Under the pieces are notes generated by a model. It was not told the origin of the DNA, did not search any database, and saw only the letters and a program-made list of their open reading frames with translations. A stretch of DNA of 57,436 nucleotides, taken from Planctomycetota bacterium (GTDB lineage: Bacteria; Planctomycetota; Planctomycetia; Planctomycetales; Planctomycetaceae). Location: the NCBI GenBank assembly GCA_027618475.1, contig JAQCEJ010000028.1, positions 1 to 57,436 of the forward strand, given 5' to 3'. Position 1 is the first letter of the stretch. Every line of letters begins with the position of its first letter. Positions 45,407-55,380 of this stretch are shown here, piece by piece. Made by a program: the position numbers and the translations under genes.

Positions 45407-46585
45407 ATGTCTCCACAAAAAACTGCAAAACTGGCACTTGCCGACGGTACCGTTTTCACCGGCACCGGTTTCGGAGCCGACGGGGAAGTCTACGGCGAAG
45501 TCTGCTTCAATACGAGCATGACCGGCTACCAGGAAATTCTCACCGACCCTTCCTACTGCGGACAGATCGTCACTATGACCTATCCGCACATCGGTAATTA
45601 CGGCGTCAACCCGGCCGATATTGAAAGCCGCAGCCTGTTCCTGCGGGGCTTCATCATTCGTGATCTCTGTTCGATCCCCAGTAATTATCGCTCGACATCG
45701 AACCTCGACGAATATCTTCGCTCCGCCGGCGTCATCGGATTAGCAGGAATCGACACCCGCGCTTTGGTTCGTCGTATCCGCACGCAAGGGGCCATGACCG
45801 GACTCCTTTCGACCGTCGATCTCGATGATGCTTCACTGATTCACAAGGCCAAGAACAGCCCCGACATCGTCGGGCAGGATCTCGTCCGCGAAGTACTAGA
45901 CCATCGGGCATCCTTCGATTGGCAGGACGGGCTCGACGATCTCGTGACCTCCGCCTATTCGTTCACCGCGGCGGCCGTCGCCGTCAAGGGAACGTATCGT
46001 ACGGCGGAGCATCAGCCGCACGTCGTCGCCGTCGACTACGGCATGAAGTGGAACATCCCGCGGCATCTGCGGGCGCAGGGTTGCCGAGTGACGGTTGTCC
46101 CCGGTTCGACGTCGGCCGAACAGATACTCGCCCATCAGCCGGACGGCGTATTTCTCTCGAACGGCCCCGGGGATCCCCGTCCGCTCGAATACGCCATCGG
46201 CACCATTCGCGATCTGCTGGGCGTAAAGCCGATCTTTGGTATCTGCCTGGGACATCAACTGCTGGGCATTGCCTGCGGTGGAGAAATCTTCAAATTGAAA
46301 TTCGGCCATCGCGGAGCGAATCAGCCGGTGCTTAATCATCGAACGGGACGTGTCGAAATCACATCGCAAAATCACGGTTTTGCTCTCGATGCGACATCGC
46401 TCCCCGAAGCCGTCGAGGTGACGCACGAAAACCTCAACGACCGCACGGTCGAGGGGATTCGCCATCGCGAGCATGCGGCATTCGGCGTGCAGTACCACCC
46501 CGAAGCTTCCGCCGGCCCGCATGACAGCCAGTACCTGTTCCGTGAGTTCATGGAACTGATGTCGCAAGAAGCTGTCACCGGCTAA
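45407..46585 (+). CDS. carA: Carbamoyl-phosphate synthase small subunit
   Basis: CarA hydrolyses glutamine and feeds ammonia to CarB for arginine and pyrimidine synthesis. The 392-residue product has the N-terminal CPSase signature (NTSMTGYQEILTDPSY) and a C-terminal class I amidotransferase with Cys280 (GICLGHQ), His364 and Glu366 (YHPEA). I placed the start at 45407 (MSPQKTAK); a frame from 45212 adds 65 residues without family character. No carB gene follows in the window, so the large subunit is encoded elsewhere. Confidence 0.97.
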   Translation: MSPQKTAKLALADGTVFTGTGFGADGEVYGEVCFNTSMTGYQEILTDPSYCGQIVTMTYPHIGNYGVNPADIESRSLFLRGFIIRDLCSIPSNYRSTSNLDEYLRSAGVIGLAGIDTRALVRRIRTQGAMTGLLSTVDLDDASLIHKAKNSPDIVGQDLVREVLDHRASFDWQDGLDDLVTSAYSFTAAAVAVKGTYRTAEHQPHVVAVDYGMKWNIPRHLRAQGCRVTVVPGSTSAEQILAHQPDGVFLSNGPGDPRPLEYAIGTIRDLLGVKPIFGICLGHQLLGIACGGEIFKLKFGHRGANQPVLNHRTGRVEITSQNHGFALDATSLPEAVEVTHENLNDRTVEGIRHREHAAFGVQYHPEASAGPHDSQYLFREFMELMSQEAVTG

Positions 46586-47145
46586 CCGATCGGGACGCCT
46601 CAACACAGAACGATAACTTCACTCGTTCGACGCGGCACCGAGATCACTTCATGCGAAACGGCATTCGCACATGCTCAGATAACGCTCCAACGGCGTTAAA
46701 ATGGCGAAGCCTTCTCCTCTCCTCTTTTCACACGGTCCGTTCCAAGTCTTGTTTGGGGATCGTGAAATCCGTCCTGATTGAGGTCTGGCGCGCGTTTCCG
46801 GCGCTGAAATGCACCAAATGTGCGCGGTTTTGCACGAAAATGCGCGCGTTTTGCAAATTCATAAACAGGCTGCGCGTGTCAAAATGCGAACCGTGAGTCC
46901 TTCGCGCAAAGATCCCGTTGTTTGCGAATCGGCGTCAGGAAAACCAGCATTGATACCATCACCGGAATCAAATCATCTCCCAAGAGAGAGTCGTTGCGCC
47001 GTGGAATTCACGTCCATCATGAACACAATGCCGGCGAGTTCGATTTGAAGCGAATGAGGAGTGACCAACTCCTGCTCGTGAATCGTCTGCCGGAGAACTC
47101 TCAACTGAGGAGAGGCCGCGATCACCGCTGGCGACACGCTTCCGC
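46586..47145. other. Gene-free stretch between carA and the mosaic kinase
   Basis: This 560-bp region separates convergent genes. It holds an imperfect tandem repeat of about 21 bp near 46815-46855 (units resembling AAATGTGCGCGGTTTTGCA and AAAATGCGCGCGTTTTGCA) and a short hairpin at 47057-47073. No convincing gene or terminator. Confidence 0.45.
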
Positions 47146-50100
47146 TTATTGTTTCTCTTCGAGGATCTTCCAGAACTCGGCGGCCGGTTTGCCGTTGATC
47201 GTCTCCAGGGTCTTGATCGAACGGAGAAGTTCGGTGTCTCGTTCGGGTTGAAAATCGAGGTTGATTTCCTTTAGCGACATTTCCTGCAATGGTGAAAGAT
47301 CGATGGCCTGATTGCTAAACACCGACACAAGCACCAGCGGCATGCCCCTCAAAGGTGAGAGGTCGGTGACCATTGTTTCCCCGCCATAAAATTTCGTCAG
47401 TTTCATACCCTCAAGCGGCGACAGGTCGGATACACCCGTATTTTGAATCGCCAACGTCTGAAGCGGCAATCCTTTGAGGGGCGACAGGTCGCTCAGTTTT
47501 GTGGTGGCCGACGGACTGTTCTGACATGTCAAAAACGCCAGGCCCGCCAACCCCCTCAGCGGAGAAATGTCGGTCACATTATCAGCCAAAATGGAAAGGA
47601 ATACGACCACACCATTTTCTACTTTGTGCGTCACCTTCCCGTCAAACCCCGGATTCAATTCCATCAACTTCTTGCTGACGGCTTCCACCTGCTGTTCGGC
47701 AGGCAGGGCGGCCACGTCTTTCATCCATTGCTGGAACGCCACCTGCTGGGCTTCGACTTCTTTCCAGAACTCGGCTGCCGGTTTATCGTTGATCGTTTTC
47801 AAGGTCTTGATCGAACGGAGGAGTCCCGTGTCACGGTCAGGCTTGAAGTCGAGCATGAGAGCTTTGAGCGGCAGGCCCTCCAAGGGTGACAGGTCGGTGA
47901 CCGACGAGTCTCTAATATCCAGAAGTTCCAGAGGCATCCCTTCCAGAGGTGATAGATCGGAAAACGGCGAGGAATGGAGATACAGACGGGTCAGCGGCAT
48001 CCCTTCGAGCGGCGACAGGTCATTGGCCAGTAAGGTGTTGCCATCCAAATATAAAATCTTGAGTGGCATGCCCTTCAAAGGAGACAGGTCGGAAACTTGA
48101 GTCCACTCAATTTGCAAATGCGTGAGCGGCATGTCCTTTAGGGGTGATAGATCAGCGACCTTGGCTCTGGCACAAGCCAGATATTGAAGCGGCATCCCCT
48201 GCAACGGCGAAAGGTCAGAGACTTGACTTCCTATGATGTCGAGAGCCTGAAGCGACAGGCCCTTTATTGGCGACAAGTCTGCCAGTTGTGAACCTTGTTT
48301 TCCGTTAGGAATGGTCAGCCACCGCAACCCCCTAAGTGCCCGCACCGGCGAAATGTCGGCCACGTTTTCGGTCGAGAAGTACAAGCCCACAACCACACCA
48401 TTTTCGATTTGGGGTGTACCTGTCCCGAATCTCCCTGCTAGCTGCCCATCAAACGCCGGATTCAACTCCACCAGCTTCTTGCTGACGGCTTCCACCTGCT
48501 GTTCGGCAGGCAGGGCAGCGACGTCTTTGATCCACTGCTGGAAGGCGGGTGAGTTGATGTCGGTGAAGGGCTTCGGACGGTTGGGGACTTCGTCTAAATC
48601 GCAAGCGACTCGAAGGCCAATCGTGACATAGGACCGCGCTTCTTCATTGGCAAGTCGACTTCCGGCACGGCAGCTTAGTTCGCCGTGATCTCCGGCACCG
48701 CCGCCGCGCAGTACGCGATGCGTGCCTTGTAAAGGCCCCTGCGGATCTTCCTTCGGATTTTCGCTGTAGTACGTCGGCGAGAAATAGTCCTTACAGCATT
48801 CCCAAATGTTGCCATGCATATCGAACAGCCCGAACGCATTCGGACGATAGATTCCAACCTTTGAAATGGGTTGTGTCGCGGAACAACTGGCATCCATCTC
48901 AGAAAACGTCGGACCGAAGTGATACGCTGTCGTTGTTCCCGCACGGCAGGCGTATTCCCATTCAGCTTCGGTCGGGAGGCGGTAACGACGCCCAGTCGAT
49001 TTCTCATTCTGCATTTCAGACAGTTGCTCACAAAATGAAGCAGCACTCAGAGGACTGACACCCCCTGCTGGATTTCCTCCCGGCGTAGTGGGAACAGGGC
49101 CGCTTTCCATGACACACTTCCATTGATCGCTCGTGACTTCAAATGTCCCCAGATAAAACGGCTTGGTGATTACAACGGGATGGACAGGCGACTCGAAATT
49201 CGAGTGCCATGGTTCATCCGAGGGAGTCCCCATCTGATATTCACCGGGCGGGATCAGGATCATCTTTATGCCGATGCTGTTGGTGTACTCGACCGGCACA
49301 CCGAGATATTTCGCCCATGCCTGCTGATGCGCCTTCGCCTCGTCGGCGTTGAACGGGGCAACGGCGGGAGGAGGAGCAGCGTCCCATTCACAGACGAAAT
49401 AGGTCATGTGCTGCAACGACTTCAATGGCTGATCGGACCATTCACGTTTCGCTAAATACAGTAAGAGGTAATGTTCGGCATCCTGTTTGTTACTGGGCTG
49501 CCCCGGCCCCCATTTTGTAAACGACAGGGGGCTCCCATCGATCCATTTCCATTCACCTTCTTTGTGTTCATCGGTCGCCCCAATCCAGACGCCATCCATG
49601 GCATTACGATTCGGGATCGAATTCTCGGCGAGATCGGCCACAAGATTATTTTCTGCATCGCTTTCGATCGTGGCTAAATGGCCCCCCATCTCTTCGCAAC
49701 GTGCTTTGGCCTCTCGCCAGGTCAGAACCTCGGAAAAGAATTTATAGGAATGCCCATTCAAGACTGCGGCATCTGCGGGCGGTGCCATGCTGTCGAGCAG
49801 TTTGACAGGCATCTGCTCCGGCGAACGAATCCGAAAACTGCGATACTCACTTCGACCTGTGTGCGGGAACAAGCACACCTTTCCAGTTGTTCTTGATGCC
49901 CCGGTATGCTGCGAATTCAATTGTTTCAGTTGGGGCCGGGTTATGTCCGTGACCAGTACATCGTTCAACTCGACTCGTAAATCGCTTTCAGAAGAGGTCA
50001 CCCGTAAGCGATTCCACTCCGGCCACCGCTTGAAATGCCCCGGCTTAGCGGCAGCGACCTTAAAGACAGCGCCACATATCTGCGTGTTTCTGAGACCAGG

Positions 50101-51924
50101 ATAAGCATCATCGTCGATCATTTGAACTTCGAGTCCGTTAATGGATGGATCGCCGCTCCCGGCGTAACAGATACCCAAGCCGCTGTTGCCACCATTCGCC
50201 AGCCGAAACTCTATTTCAATTTCGAGGTTCTGATAGTCACCCGGTGCTGTAACGATCCCTTTTTTTCCGTCATTGACCAAGACACCATTTTCGACAGTCA
50301 TCAATCCGACGTCGCCCGTCCAGCCCGTGAGCGTTTGTCCGTCAAACAAAGCTTTCCATCCGTCATCATTCACTTCGGCTTTCGGAGCCTCAATGACGAA
50401 TGGCTTCCTGGTAGCAGCCAATCCAGGCTCGTCTCCCAGCGGCACGAGCTTCGCCGGGATTGCCGATTTGCCACCCGATTCGATTTCAAAATCCTGCGTG
50501 AAGAACTCGAACCCCTCCTTTTCAACACGCAAACGGTGCTTGCCGGGATCTATAGCAATCGTGACTTTTCCGTTATCACCTTTCTGACTGACTTCGACTT
50601 TCCCTTCGGCATCGAGCACCTGCACGACCGCATCGGGCTGATCGACGGTGACGACCAGCATGCCCTCTTTTGTCGTGAGTGAGATAATGATGCCCGCCAG
50701 AAGCAGCAGACCGAGAGTGGCCGCACCCATCAGCACCTTCGAGTTTTTCCACGGTGGTTGCTGATTCTTGTTCGACTTCTTGGCCGCCACCTTTTTCGTC
50801 GGCTGTGTTTTTTGGATCGTTCGTACCGGAGTATCCTGGAGGAAGTTCATTAGACCCGTGTCGCTGGTAGTGCTAAACGACTGCGGCGTACTGATCGACG
50901 GCTGATGATTGGTACCGCAGCTTTCCAGTGCGGCGATGACTTCGGTCATGGTCTGAAAACGGTCTTCGACTTTTTTGGCGATCATCTTGCAAAAGACCGC
51001 TTCCAGATGTTCGGTGACTTCGGGATTCGAGGCACGCAACGAGGGAATCGGATGCTCGCGATGGGCCAGCAGTTTCGCCATCAGCGTGTCGCCACCGTAG
51101 GTCGCTTTGCCGGTCAGCAGATAATAGAACGAACAACCCAGAGAGTAGATGTCGGCACGGGCATCCGCCGTTTTGGTATTGAGGGCTTGCTCGGGGGCCA
51201 TGTAATCGACGGTTCCCATGACCGTGCCGGTGCCGGTCAATTCGGCCTGCGTCGCCGTGTCCTCGTCTCCGTTCAGACGAGCCAGGCCCATGTCGAGAAT
51301 TTTGACCGTTCCCTTTTTGTCCAACAGCAGGTTGGCGGGTTTGATATCCCGATGAACGATTCCCACGGCGTGGGCGGCTTCCAACCCTTTCGCCGCTTGC
51401 AGAATGAAGTTGACCGTTTTAACGAGCGGAAACGGCCCTTCTTTTTTGACGAGAGCGGAAAGGTCGTTTCCTTCCACCAATTCCATGACGAGAAAGTGAA
51501 CTCCGTTGGCACAGTCGGCATCATGCGCGGCCACGATGTTGGGATGGTTGATCTTCGCTGCGGCGATGACTTCCCGCTCGAAGCGGGCGACAGCCGCCTG
51601 ATCTTTCGTGACGTTGGGGGGGAGCATCTTGATGGCGACGAAGCGTTCCATTCGTCGATGACGGGCCTTGAAGACCTGTCCCATACCACCTGCCCCGATT
51701 TTTTCGATCAGGAGATAGTTGCCCAGAACCAGCGATTTTCCTTTCCCTTGCCAAACTTCGGCCACCTGAAACTTAGTCAGTTTTTTTTGTTTCAGCAATT
51801 CACGGGCGAGGTCTTCGGCATCTTTGGGATCGGCCTTGGGGGGAAGAAAGTCCTTCAGCGTTTCACCGGCGAGTACACCGCTCTCTTCAAGATTCTTGAC
51901 GAATTGTTCGAGGGGAGATGGCAT
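47146..51924 (-). CDS. Mosaic Ser/Thr protein kinase: kinase - TM - PEGA - DUF1080 - C-type lectin - FGE-like - LRR
   Basis: The 1592-residue product starts at 51924 (MPSPLEQF); a longer frame to 52071 is unsupported. A PknB-like kinase spans about 67-330: Lys99 (VAIKML), HRDIKPAN with Asp193, and DMG (211-213) in place of DFG. A single membrane helix (about 397-417) separates it from an outer part. That part is PEGA-like (421-496), DUF1080/3-keto-disaccharide hydrolase-like (521-701), C-type lectin-like (721-848), formylglycine-enzyme-like (881-1111), and two leucine-rich modules (about 1126-1396 and 1395-1592) with LSPLKGMPL-type repeats. The layout suggests a receptor kinase that senses extracellular glycans or proteins. 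The upstream DUF4013-like gene is 174 bp away on the same strand and could be co-transcribed. Confidence 0.93.
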   Translation of the reverse strand: MPSPLEQFVKNLEESGVLAGETLKDFLPPKADPKDAEDLARELLKQKKLTKFQVAEVWQGKGKSLVLGNYLLIEKIGAGGMGQVFKARHRRMERFVAIKMLPPNVTKDQAAVARFEREVIAAAKINHPNIVAAHDADCANGVHFLVMELVEGNDLSALVKKEGPFPLVKTVNFILQAAKGLEAAHAVGIVHRDIKPANLLLDKKGTVKILDMGLARLNGDEDTATQAELTGTGTVMGTVDYMAPEQALNTKTADARADIYSLGCSFYYLLTGKATYGGDTLMAKLLAHREHPIPSLRASNPEVTEHLEAVFCKMIAKKVEDRFQTMTEVIAALESCGTNHQPSISTPQSFSTTSDTGLMNFLQDTPVRTIQKTQPTKKVAAKKSNKNQQPPWKNSKVLMGAATLGLLLLAGIIISLTTKEGMLVVTVDQPDAVVQVLDAEGKVEVSQKGDNGKVTIAIDPGKHRLRVEKEGFEFFTQDFEIESGGKSAIPAKLVPLGDEPGLAATRKPFVIEAPKAEVNDDGWKALFDGQTLTGWTGDVGLMTVENGVLVNDGKKGIVTAPGDYQNLEIEIEFRLANGGNSGLGICYAGSGDPSINGLEVQMIDDDAYPGLRNTQICGAVFKVAAAKPGHFKRWPEWNRLRVTSSESDLRVELNDVLVTDITRPQLKQLNSQHTGASRTTGKVCLFPHTGRSEYRSFRIRSPEQMPVKLLDSMAPPADAAVLNGHSYKFFSEVLTWREAKARCEEMGGHLATIESDAENNLVADLAENSIPNRNAMDGVWIGATDEHKEGEWKWIDGSPLSFTKWGPGQPSNKQDAEHYLLLYLAKREWSDQPLKSLQHMTYFVCEWDAAPPPAVAPFNADEAKAHQQAWAKYLGVPVEYTNSIGIKMILIPPGEYQMGTPSDEPWHSNFESPVHPVVITKPFYLGTFEVTSDQWKCVMESGPVPTTPGGNPAGGVSPLSAASFCEQLSEMQNEKSTGRRYRLPTEAEWEYACRAGTTTAYHFGPTFSEMDASCSATQPISKVGIYRPNAFGLFDMHGNIWECCKDYFSPTYYSENPKEDPQGPLQGTHRVLRGGGAGDHGELSCRAGSRLANEEARSYVTIGLRVACDLDEVPNRPKPFTDINSPAFQQWIKDVAALPAEQQVEAVSKKLVELNPAFDGQLAGRFGTGTPQIENGVVVGLYFSTENVADISPVRALRGLRWLTIPNGKQGSQLADLSPIKGLSLQALDIIGSQVSDLSPLQGMPLQYLACARAKVADLSPLKDMPLTHLQIEWTQVSDLSPLKGMPLKILYLDGNTLLANDLSPLEGMPLTRLYLHSSPFSDLSPLEGMPLELLDIRDSSVTDLSPLEGLPLKALMLDFKPDRDTGLLRSIKTLKTINDKPAAEFWKEVEAQQVAFQQWMKDVAALPAEQQVEAVSKKLMELNPGFDGKVTHKVENGVVVFLSILADNVTDISPLRGLAGLAFLTCQNSPSATTKLSDLSPLKGLPLQTLAIQNTGVSDLSPLEGMKLTKFYGGETMVTDLSPLRGMPLVLVSVFSNQAIDLSPLQEMSLKEINLDFQPERDTELLRSIKTLETINGKPAAEFWKILEEKQ
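47642..47739 (-). repeat. Internal duplication in the kinase gene, copy A
   Basis: About 98 bp encoding the linker with AFQQWMKDVAALPAEQQVE is nearly identical to copy B at 48449-48546. It marks the start of the second leucine-rich module. Confidence 0.8.
48449..48546 (-). repeat. Internal duplication in the kinase gene, copy B
   Basis: This is the matching copy of 47642-47739, encoding AFQQWIKDVAALPAEQQVE at the start of the first leucine-rich module. The module ends (47167-47238 and about 47763-47832, motif KPAAEFWK) are also duplicated, so whole modules were copied. Confidence 0.8.
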
Positions 51925-52098
51925 AGTCGGAATTTGCGTAAGTGACTGCCGTATAACCGATAGTGAGCCTATATTCTCCCTGAATTCTTGTGCGTTTGCC
52001 AGAGGTTCTGTTGGAAAAATTGCACGGCTGTTCAAAATAGAACGGACTGTCAGCCAGCCGCGACAGTTCACCGTTTTTGAGAGTCCGTCCGTCGCCCT

Positions 52099-53373
52099 TC
52101 AGAACGGGATCGGCAATAAAAACGCATGGTGCTCGAACAGCACCCCTTTGCCGTGTTCGCCGATGAATTGTGTGAAGAACAGCACGAAGACGTAAAACGC
52201 GACGATCGGCATCAGCACGAGTTTCGCCGTCCAGCGACGGAAGCGGCCGCGGCGTTCGTCGCGCGTTGTCGCTTTGTGATACGCCCAGCCGGTGAAGACT
52301 TTCACCGGCCAGATCGTGATCAGAAAGACAAGCGTTTCGAGCCACATTGCATCGCGTGGCGGGAGCGCGATCTTGAAGAGGTACATCGGCAACGCCAGCA
52401 CGCAGGTGATGACAATCGCAAAGGCCCACAAGACCGGTGTCCGCGTAAACAATTCGCGAATCGCGCGCAATTCAAACATCGCACGAAAGCGATTCTCGGC
52501 GGCGAATCGTGCCATCAGGAAGGGAAGCCAGCAGATCACCAGAACCAGCCCCAGGCCGCCGATCAACGTGACGACGACATCACCACCTCGTGGTTTTTCA
52601 GCCGATGCGAAAATTAAGGTCGGAATCACCAGCCAGAGAAACGCACCGATCAATCCTTTCAGCCCCAGCAGAAAGTGATGCTTCAGTCGCAGACCCGCAA
52701 CGAAGGCTTTGACATGCCCGGCGGCTTGCGGGAGGTATTCGTGCGACTTCCAGTTCTTCCACAACCAGCGTGCATTCTTGATCGGGCGGAAGAAACAACT
52801 CAAACTCCCTCCCCGTGCCAACGCGAGACAGATGTGTATCGTGATCAGCACCGCTCCGATATTCGTAAGCCCATGCAGGACAACATCGGCACGGCTGCCG
52901 GGGTCGATGAGATGGGCATCGGCCGCGGCGATCGACAGCAGCCGCAGCGGTCCCAGACAGATCCAGAAACCGATGGCAATCGAACCGAGTCGCGGCGCGA
53001 GATTGACAAGGGGGAACGCTTCGCGGAATTTTCCCGTGCGAGCCGTTCGTCCCATCACTTCGAGCAGATATCCCAACGCGAGAATATTCAACAGCGGAAT
53101 CGCCGCCACAACCGCCAGGAGCAAAATCAGACTGGCAATACCGAACGTCGTGCGAATGATCCACCAGAGAGCTCGTAAGGGATGCCGCAGCAGATGCGGA
53201 AACGCCGGTATCGACTGGTATTGAGCGTCGCCGCTTTGCGATGCCGCAGTCACGCCGTCCGCCGCGTCGACGGGAACGGAATCATCGACCATCAGAATCG
53301 CGTCGTCCGATTCAGAGACGTCGAGTTGATCGCATGGCGATGTCGATACGGACTGATCGGGGTGCATGGGCAT
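52099..53373 (-). CDS. Polytopic membrane protein (DUF4013-like)
   Basis: The 424-residue product has an acidic, soluble N-terminal tail of about 65 residues and then about seven to eight hydrophobic helices. Recognisable segments are TTFGIASLILLLAVVAAIPLL, GYLLEVMGRTARTG and LVICWLPFLMARFA. It resembles DUF4013 membrane proteins of planctomycetes; function unknown. GAGGA lies upstream, better spaced for the second Met (53367) than for 53373. It precedes the mosaic kinase gene and may share its transcript, so the two could work together at the membrane. Confidence 0.82.
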   Translation of the reverse strand: MPMHPDQSVSTSPCDQLDVSESDDAILMVDDSVPVDAADGVTAASQSGDAQYQSIPAFPHLLRHPLRALWWIIRTTFGIASLILLLAVVAAIPLLNILALGYLLEVMGRTARTGKFREAFPLVNLAPRLGSIAIGFWICLGPLRLLSIAAADAHLIDPGSRADVVLHGLTNIGAVLITIHICLALARGGSLSCFFRPIKNARWLWKNWKSHEYLPQAAGHVKAFVAGLRLKHHFLLGLKGLIGAFLWLVIPTLIFASAEKPRGGDVVVTLIGGLGLVLVICWLPFLMARFAAENRFRAMFELRAIRELFTRTPVLWAFAIVITCVLALPMYLFKIALPPRDAMWLETLVFLITIWPVKVFTGWAYHKATTRDERRGRFRRWTAKLVLMPIVAFYVFVLFFTQFIGEHGKGVLFEHHAFLLPIPF

Positions 53374-53406
53374 CGTCCTCAGTCTCTTTAGAACCTGCTC
53401 TATAGA

Positions 53407-53439
53407 ACCGGCGGTTGATTCAACACCAGATCCGCCGGC
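53407..53439 (+). other. Hairpin in the divergent intergenic region
   Basis: CCGGCGG pairs with CCGCCGG across a 17-nt loop containing TTGATTCAA. It lies just upstream of the DUF4013-like start and far upstream of the DUF1549 start; its role is unclear. A TATAAT hexamer is at 53529-53534, without a clear -35. Confidence 0.3.
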
Positions 53440-53643
53440 TGCAATAATTAAGGCCAGAACACCACGAGGCTGTCAAACCTCACTATCGATTTATACCTCG
53501 ATTACGGCCGCAGCGTTTCGACAATTTGTATAATCTCAAAAATGTACTGCTGCTGGGACTTTTTCGAAACTGTACCTGCAGCAATCTGGTATTATTCTTC
53601 GGAGTCTCTTCTGATGTTTTGACCGGACAGCCCCGGCCTGTTC

Positions 53644-55380
53644 ATGCCGGCTGATGAGAGGGGCGGACCATTGAATTCAAATTACCCTGAAACACGCACA
53701 TCTGGCGGTGCACAACCGTCGAAGGGACAGGTTCGTTTCGTCATCGTGGCGGTCTTTGTCGGCGTCGCAGGCATGGTGGCGTGGGCGGCGCGCAGTCCGC
53801 TCAATGATGATGCCGTGAAGCATCTCTACCTGTTGCCTCCCCAGAGCGGATTTGCCGAATCGGTCGATCGTGTGAACCGCTATTTCGACGAGCGCTGGCA
53901 AGAGATTGAAATCTCCCCGGCCCCTCCCGCCGACGAACACGCCGTGTTGCGTCGCCTCGCGATTGCCTTGCAGGGAACGGTTCCCTCGCTCGAAGAGCTG
54001 CGTCATTTCGAAGCCGATTCCGAGCCCGAACGACTGCAGCGCTGGACGGCCCGCATGCTCAACGACGTCCGTTTCTCCGATTACTTTGCCGATCGGCTGG
54101 GACGCGTCTTCGTCGGCACAGAAAACGGGCCGTTCATTATCTTCAGGCGCGACCGATTGACTCAATGGCTCAGCGAACAGATTCATCTCAACAGACCTTT
54201 CGACGAGGTCGTGCGCGATCTGATCTCGCAGGACGGCATCTGGACCGACAAACCGGCTGCGAATTTTATTACGGTCGCGTACGCCAACAACGAACTCGAC
54301 GTCAACAAGTTGACGGGACGCACAGTTCGCTCGTTTTTGGGTCAGCGAATCGACTGCGCTCAATGCCACGATCATCCGTTCGACAAATGGAAGCAGTCGC
54401 AATACGAAGGGCTCGCCGCCTTTTACGGCCAGACTCGCAATTCATTAACGGGGATCACCGACGACGCAACGATGACGTACACGGTACAAGATCGCAAATC
54501 GCTCGAAGAGCGTGAAATCGCACCGCAGGTACCGTTTCATCCCGAATGGCTTCCTCAGGAAGGAACCCGTCGCGAACAACTCGCCCATTGGGTGACGCAC
54601 CCCGAGAACCGCCGGTTCGAACGGGCGATCGCCAATCGCGTCTGGGGCTTGCTGTTTGGCAAACCGTGGTACGACCCGGTGGATGGAATACCCGACCCCG
54701 ACGAAACGGCCCCTCCCGATCTACTCGATATTCTCGGAGCCGATTTTCGCGAACACAACTACGATCTGCGACGACTGATTCACGTGATCACGGCGTCTCG
54801 TCCGTATCTGCTCGCATCGAATTACGAGAAGCCCGAGTCGTCCTCTTCCGGTGCGGTATCGACGTCGATGACCGTTACCGACGAAGAGATCGCGTTGATC
54901 GAATCCGAATGGGGACTCTTTCCGCTCACACGGTTGCGTCCCGAGCAGATCATTGGCTCGATGCTGCAAGCCAACAATGTGAAAACCATCGACCAGAATT
55001 CGCATCTGGTCACACGCACAATTCGCTTTTTCCGCGAGCGGGATTTCATTAAAGAATACGGCGATCTCGGAGACAACGAACTCGAAGAGCGCGCGGGAAC
55101 GATTCCGCAAGCCTTGCTGCGCATGAACAGCCAGTTCGCCAAAGATGCCACCGAGGCGAACCCGTTCGGAGCCGTAGGCCGCATCGCCGGCCTGGCGTCG
55201 ACCGATGAAAAATGCGTCGAGACCTGCTACCTCGTGATACTCACACGACAGCCGACGCCGGAAGAACGGGAATACTTTGTCGCACAACTGGCACCGGTTG
55301 AAAAAAGCGAACGAACCGCCGTCGTCGAAGACCTCGTCTGGACGCTGTTCAACTCACCCGAGTTTTCGTGGAATCATTAA
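53644..55380 (+). CDS. DUF1549/DUF1553 membrane-anchored protein, short form
   Basis: The 578-residue product has a short cytoplasmic tail and one membrane anchor (about 30-49), then DUF1549 with CxxCH (C238, C241, H242, in a motif ending DHPFDKW) and DUF1553. It lacks the Big_2 domain and the C-x4-C-H segment seen in the other two family members here, which makes it about 250 residues shorter. The ATG at 53644 has a weak ribosome-binding site; a TTG at 53671 preceded by GAGAGGGG is an alternative start. The next gene is a DUF1501 protein on the same strand, 318 bp away. Confidence 0.9.
   Translation: MPADERGGPLNSNYPETRTSGGAQPSKGQVRFVIVAVFVGVAGMVAWAARSPLNDDAVKHLYLLPPQSGFAESVDRVNRYFDERWQEIEISPAPPADEHAVLRRLAIALQGTVPSLEELRHFEADSEPERLQRWTARMLNDVRFSDYFADRLGRVFVGTENGPFIIFRRDRLTQWLSEQIHLNRPFDEVVRDLISQDGIWTDKPAANFITVAYANNELDVNKLTGRTVRSFLGQRIDCAQCHDHPFDKWKQSQYEGLAAFYGQTRNSLTGITDDATMTYTVQDRKSLEEREIAPQVPFHPEWLPQEGTRREQLAHWVTHPENRRFERAIANRVWGLLFGKPWYDPVDGIPDPDETAPPDLLDILGADFREHNYDLRRLIHVITASRPYLLASNYEKPESSSSGAVSTSMTVTDEEIALIESEWGLFPLTRLRPEQIIGSMLQANNVKTIDQNSHLVTRTIRFFRERDFIKEYGDLGDNELEERAGTIPQALLRMNSQFAKDATEANPFGAVGRIAGLASTDEKCVETCYLVILTRQPTPEEREYFVAQLAPVEKSERTAVVEDLVWTLFNSPEFSWNH

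Noticed and set aside
46651-46896. Cys-rich 81-codon frame
   Set aside because: The Cys pattern arises from the GC-rich tandem repeat at 46815-46855; no start signal or family.
51927-51938. TCGGAATTTGCG also found at 44102-44113
   Set aside because: A 12-base match in 57 kb is expected by chance many times, and here it abuts the kinase start codon rather than a promoter.
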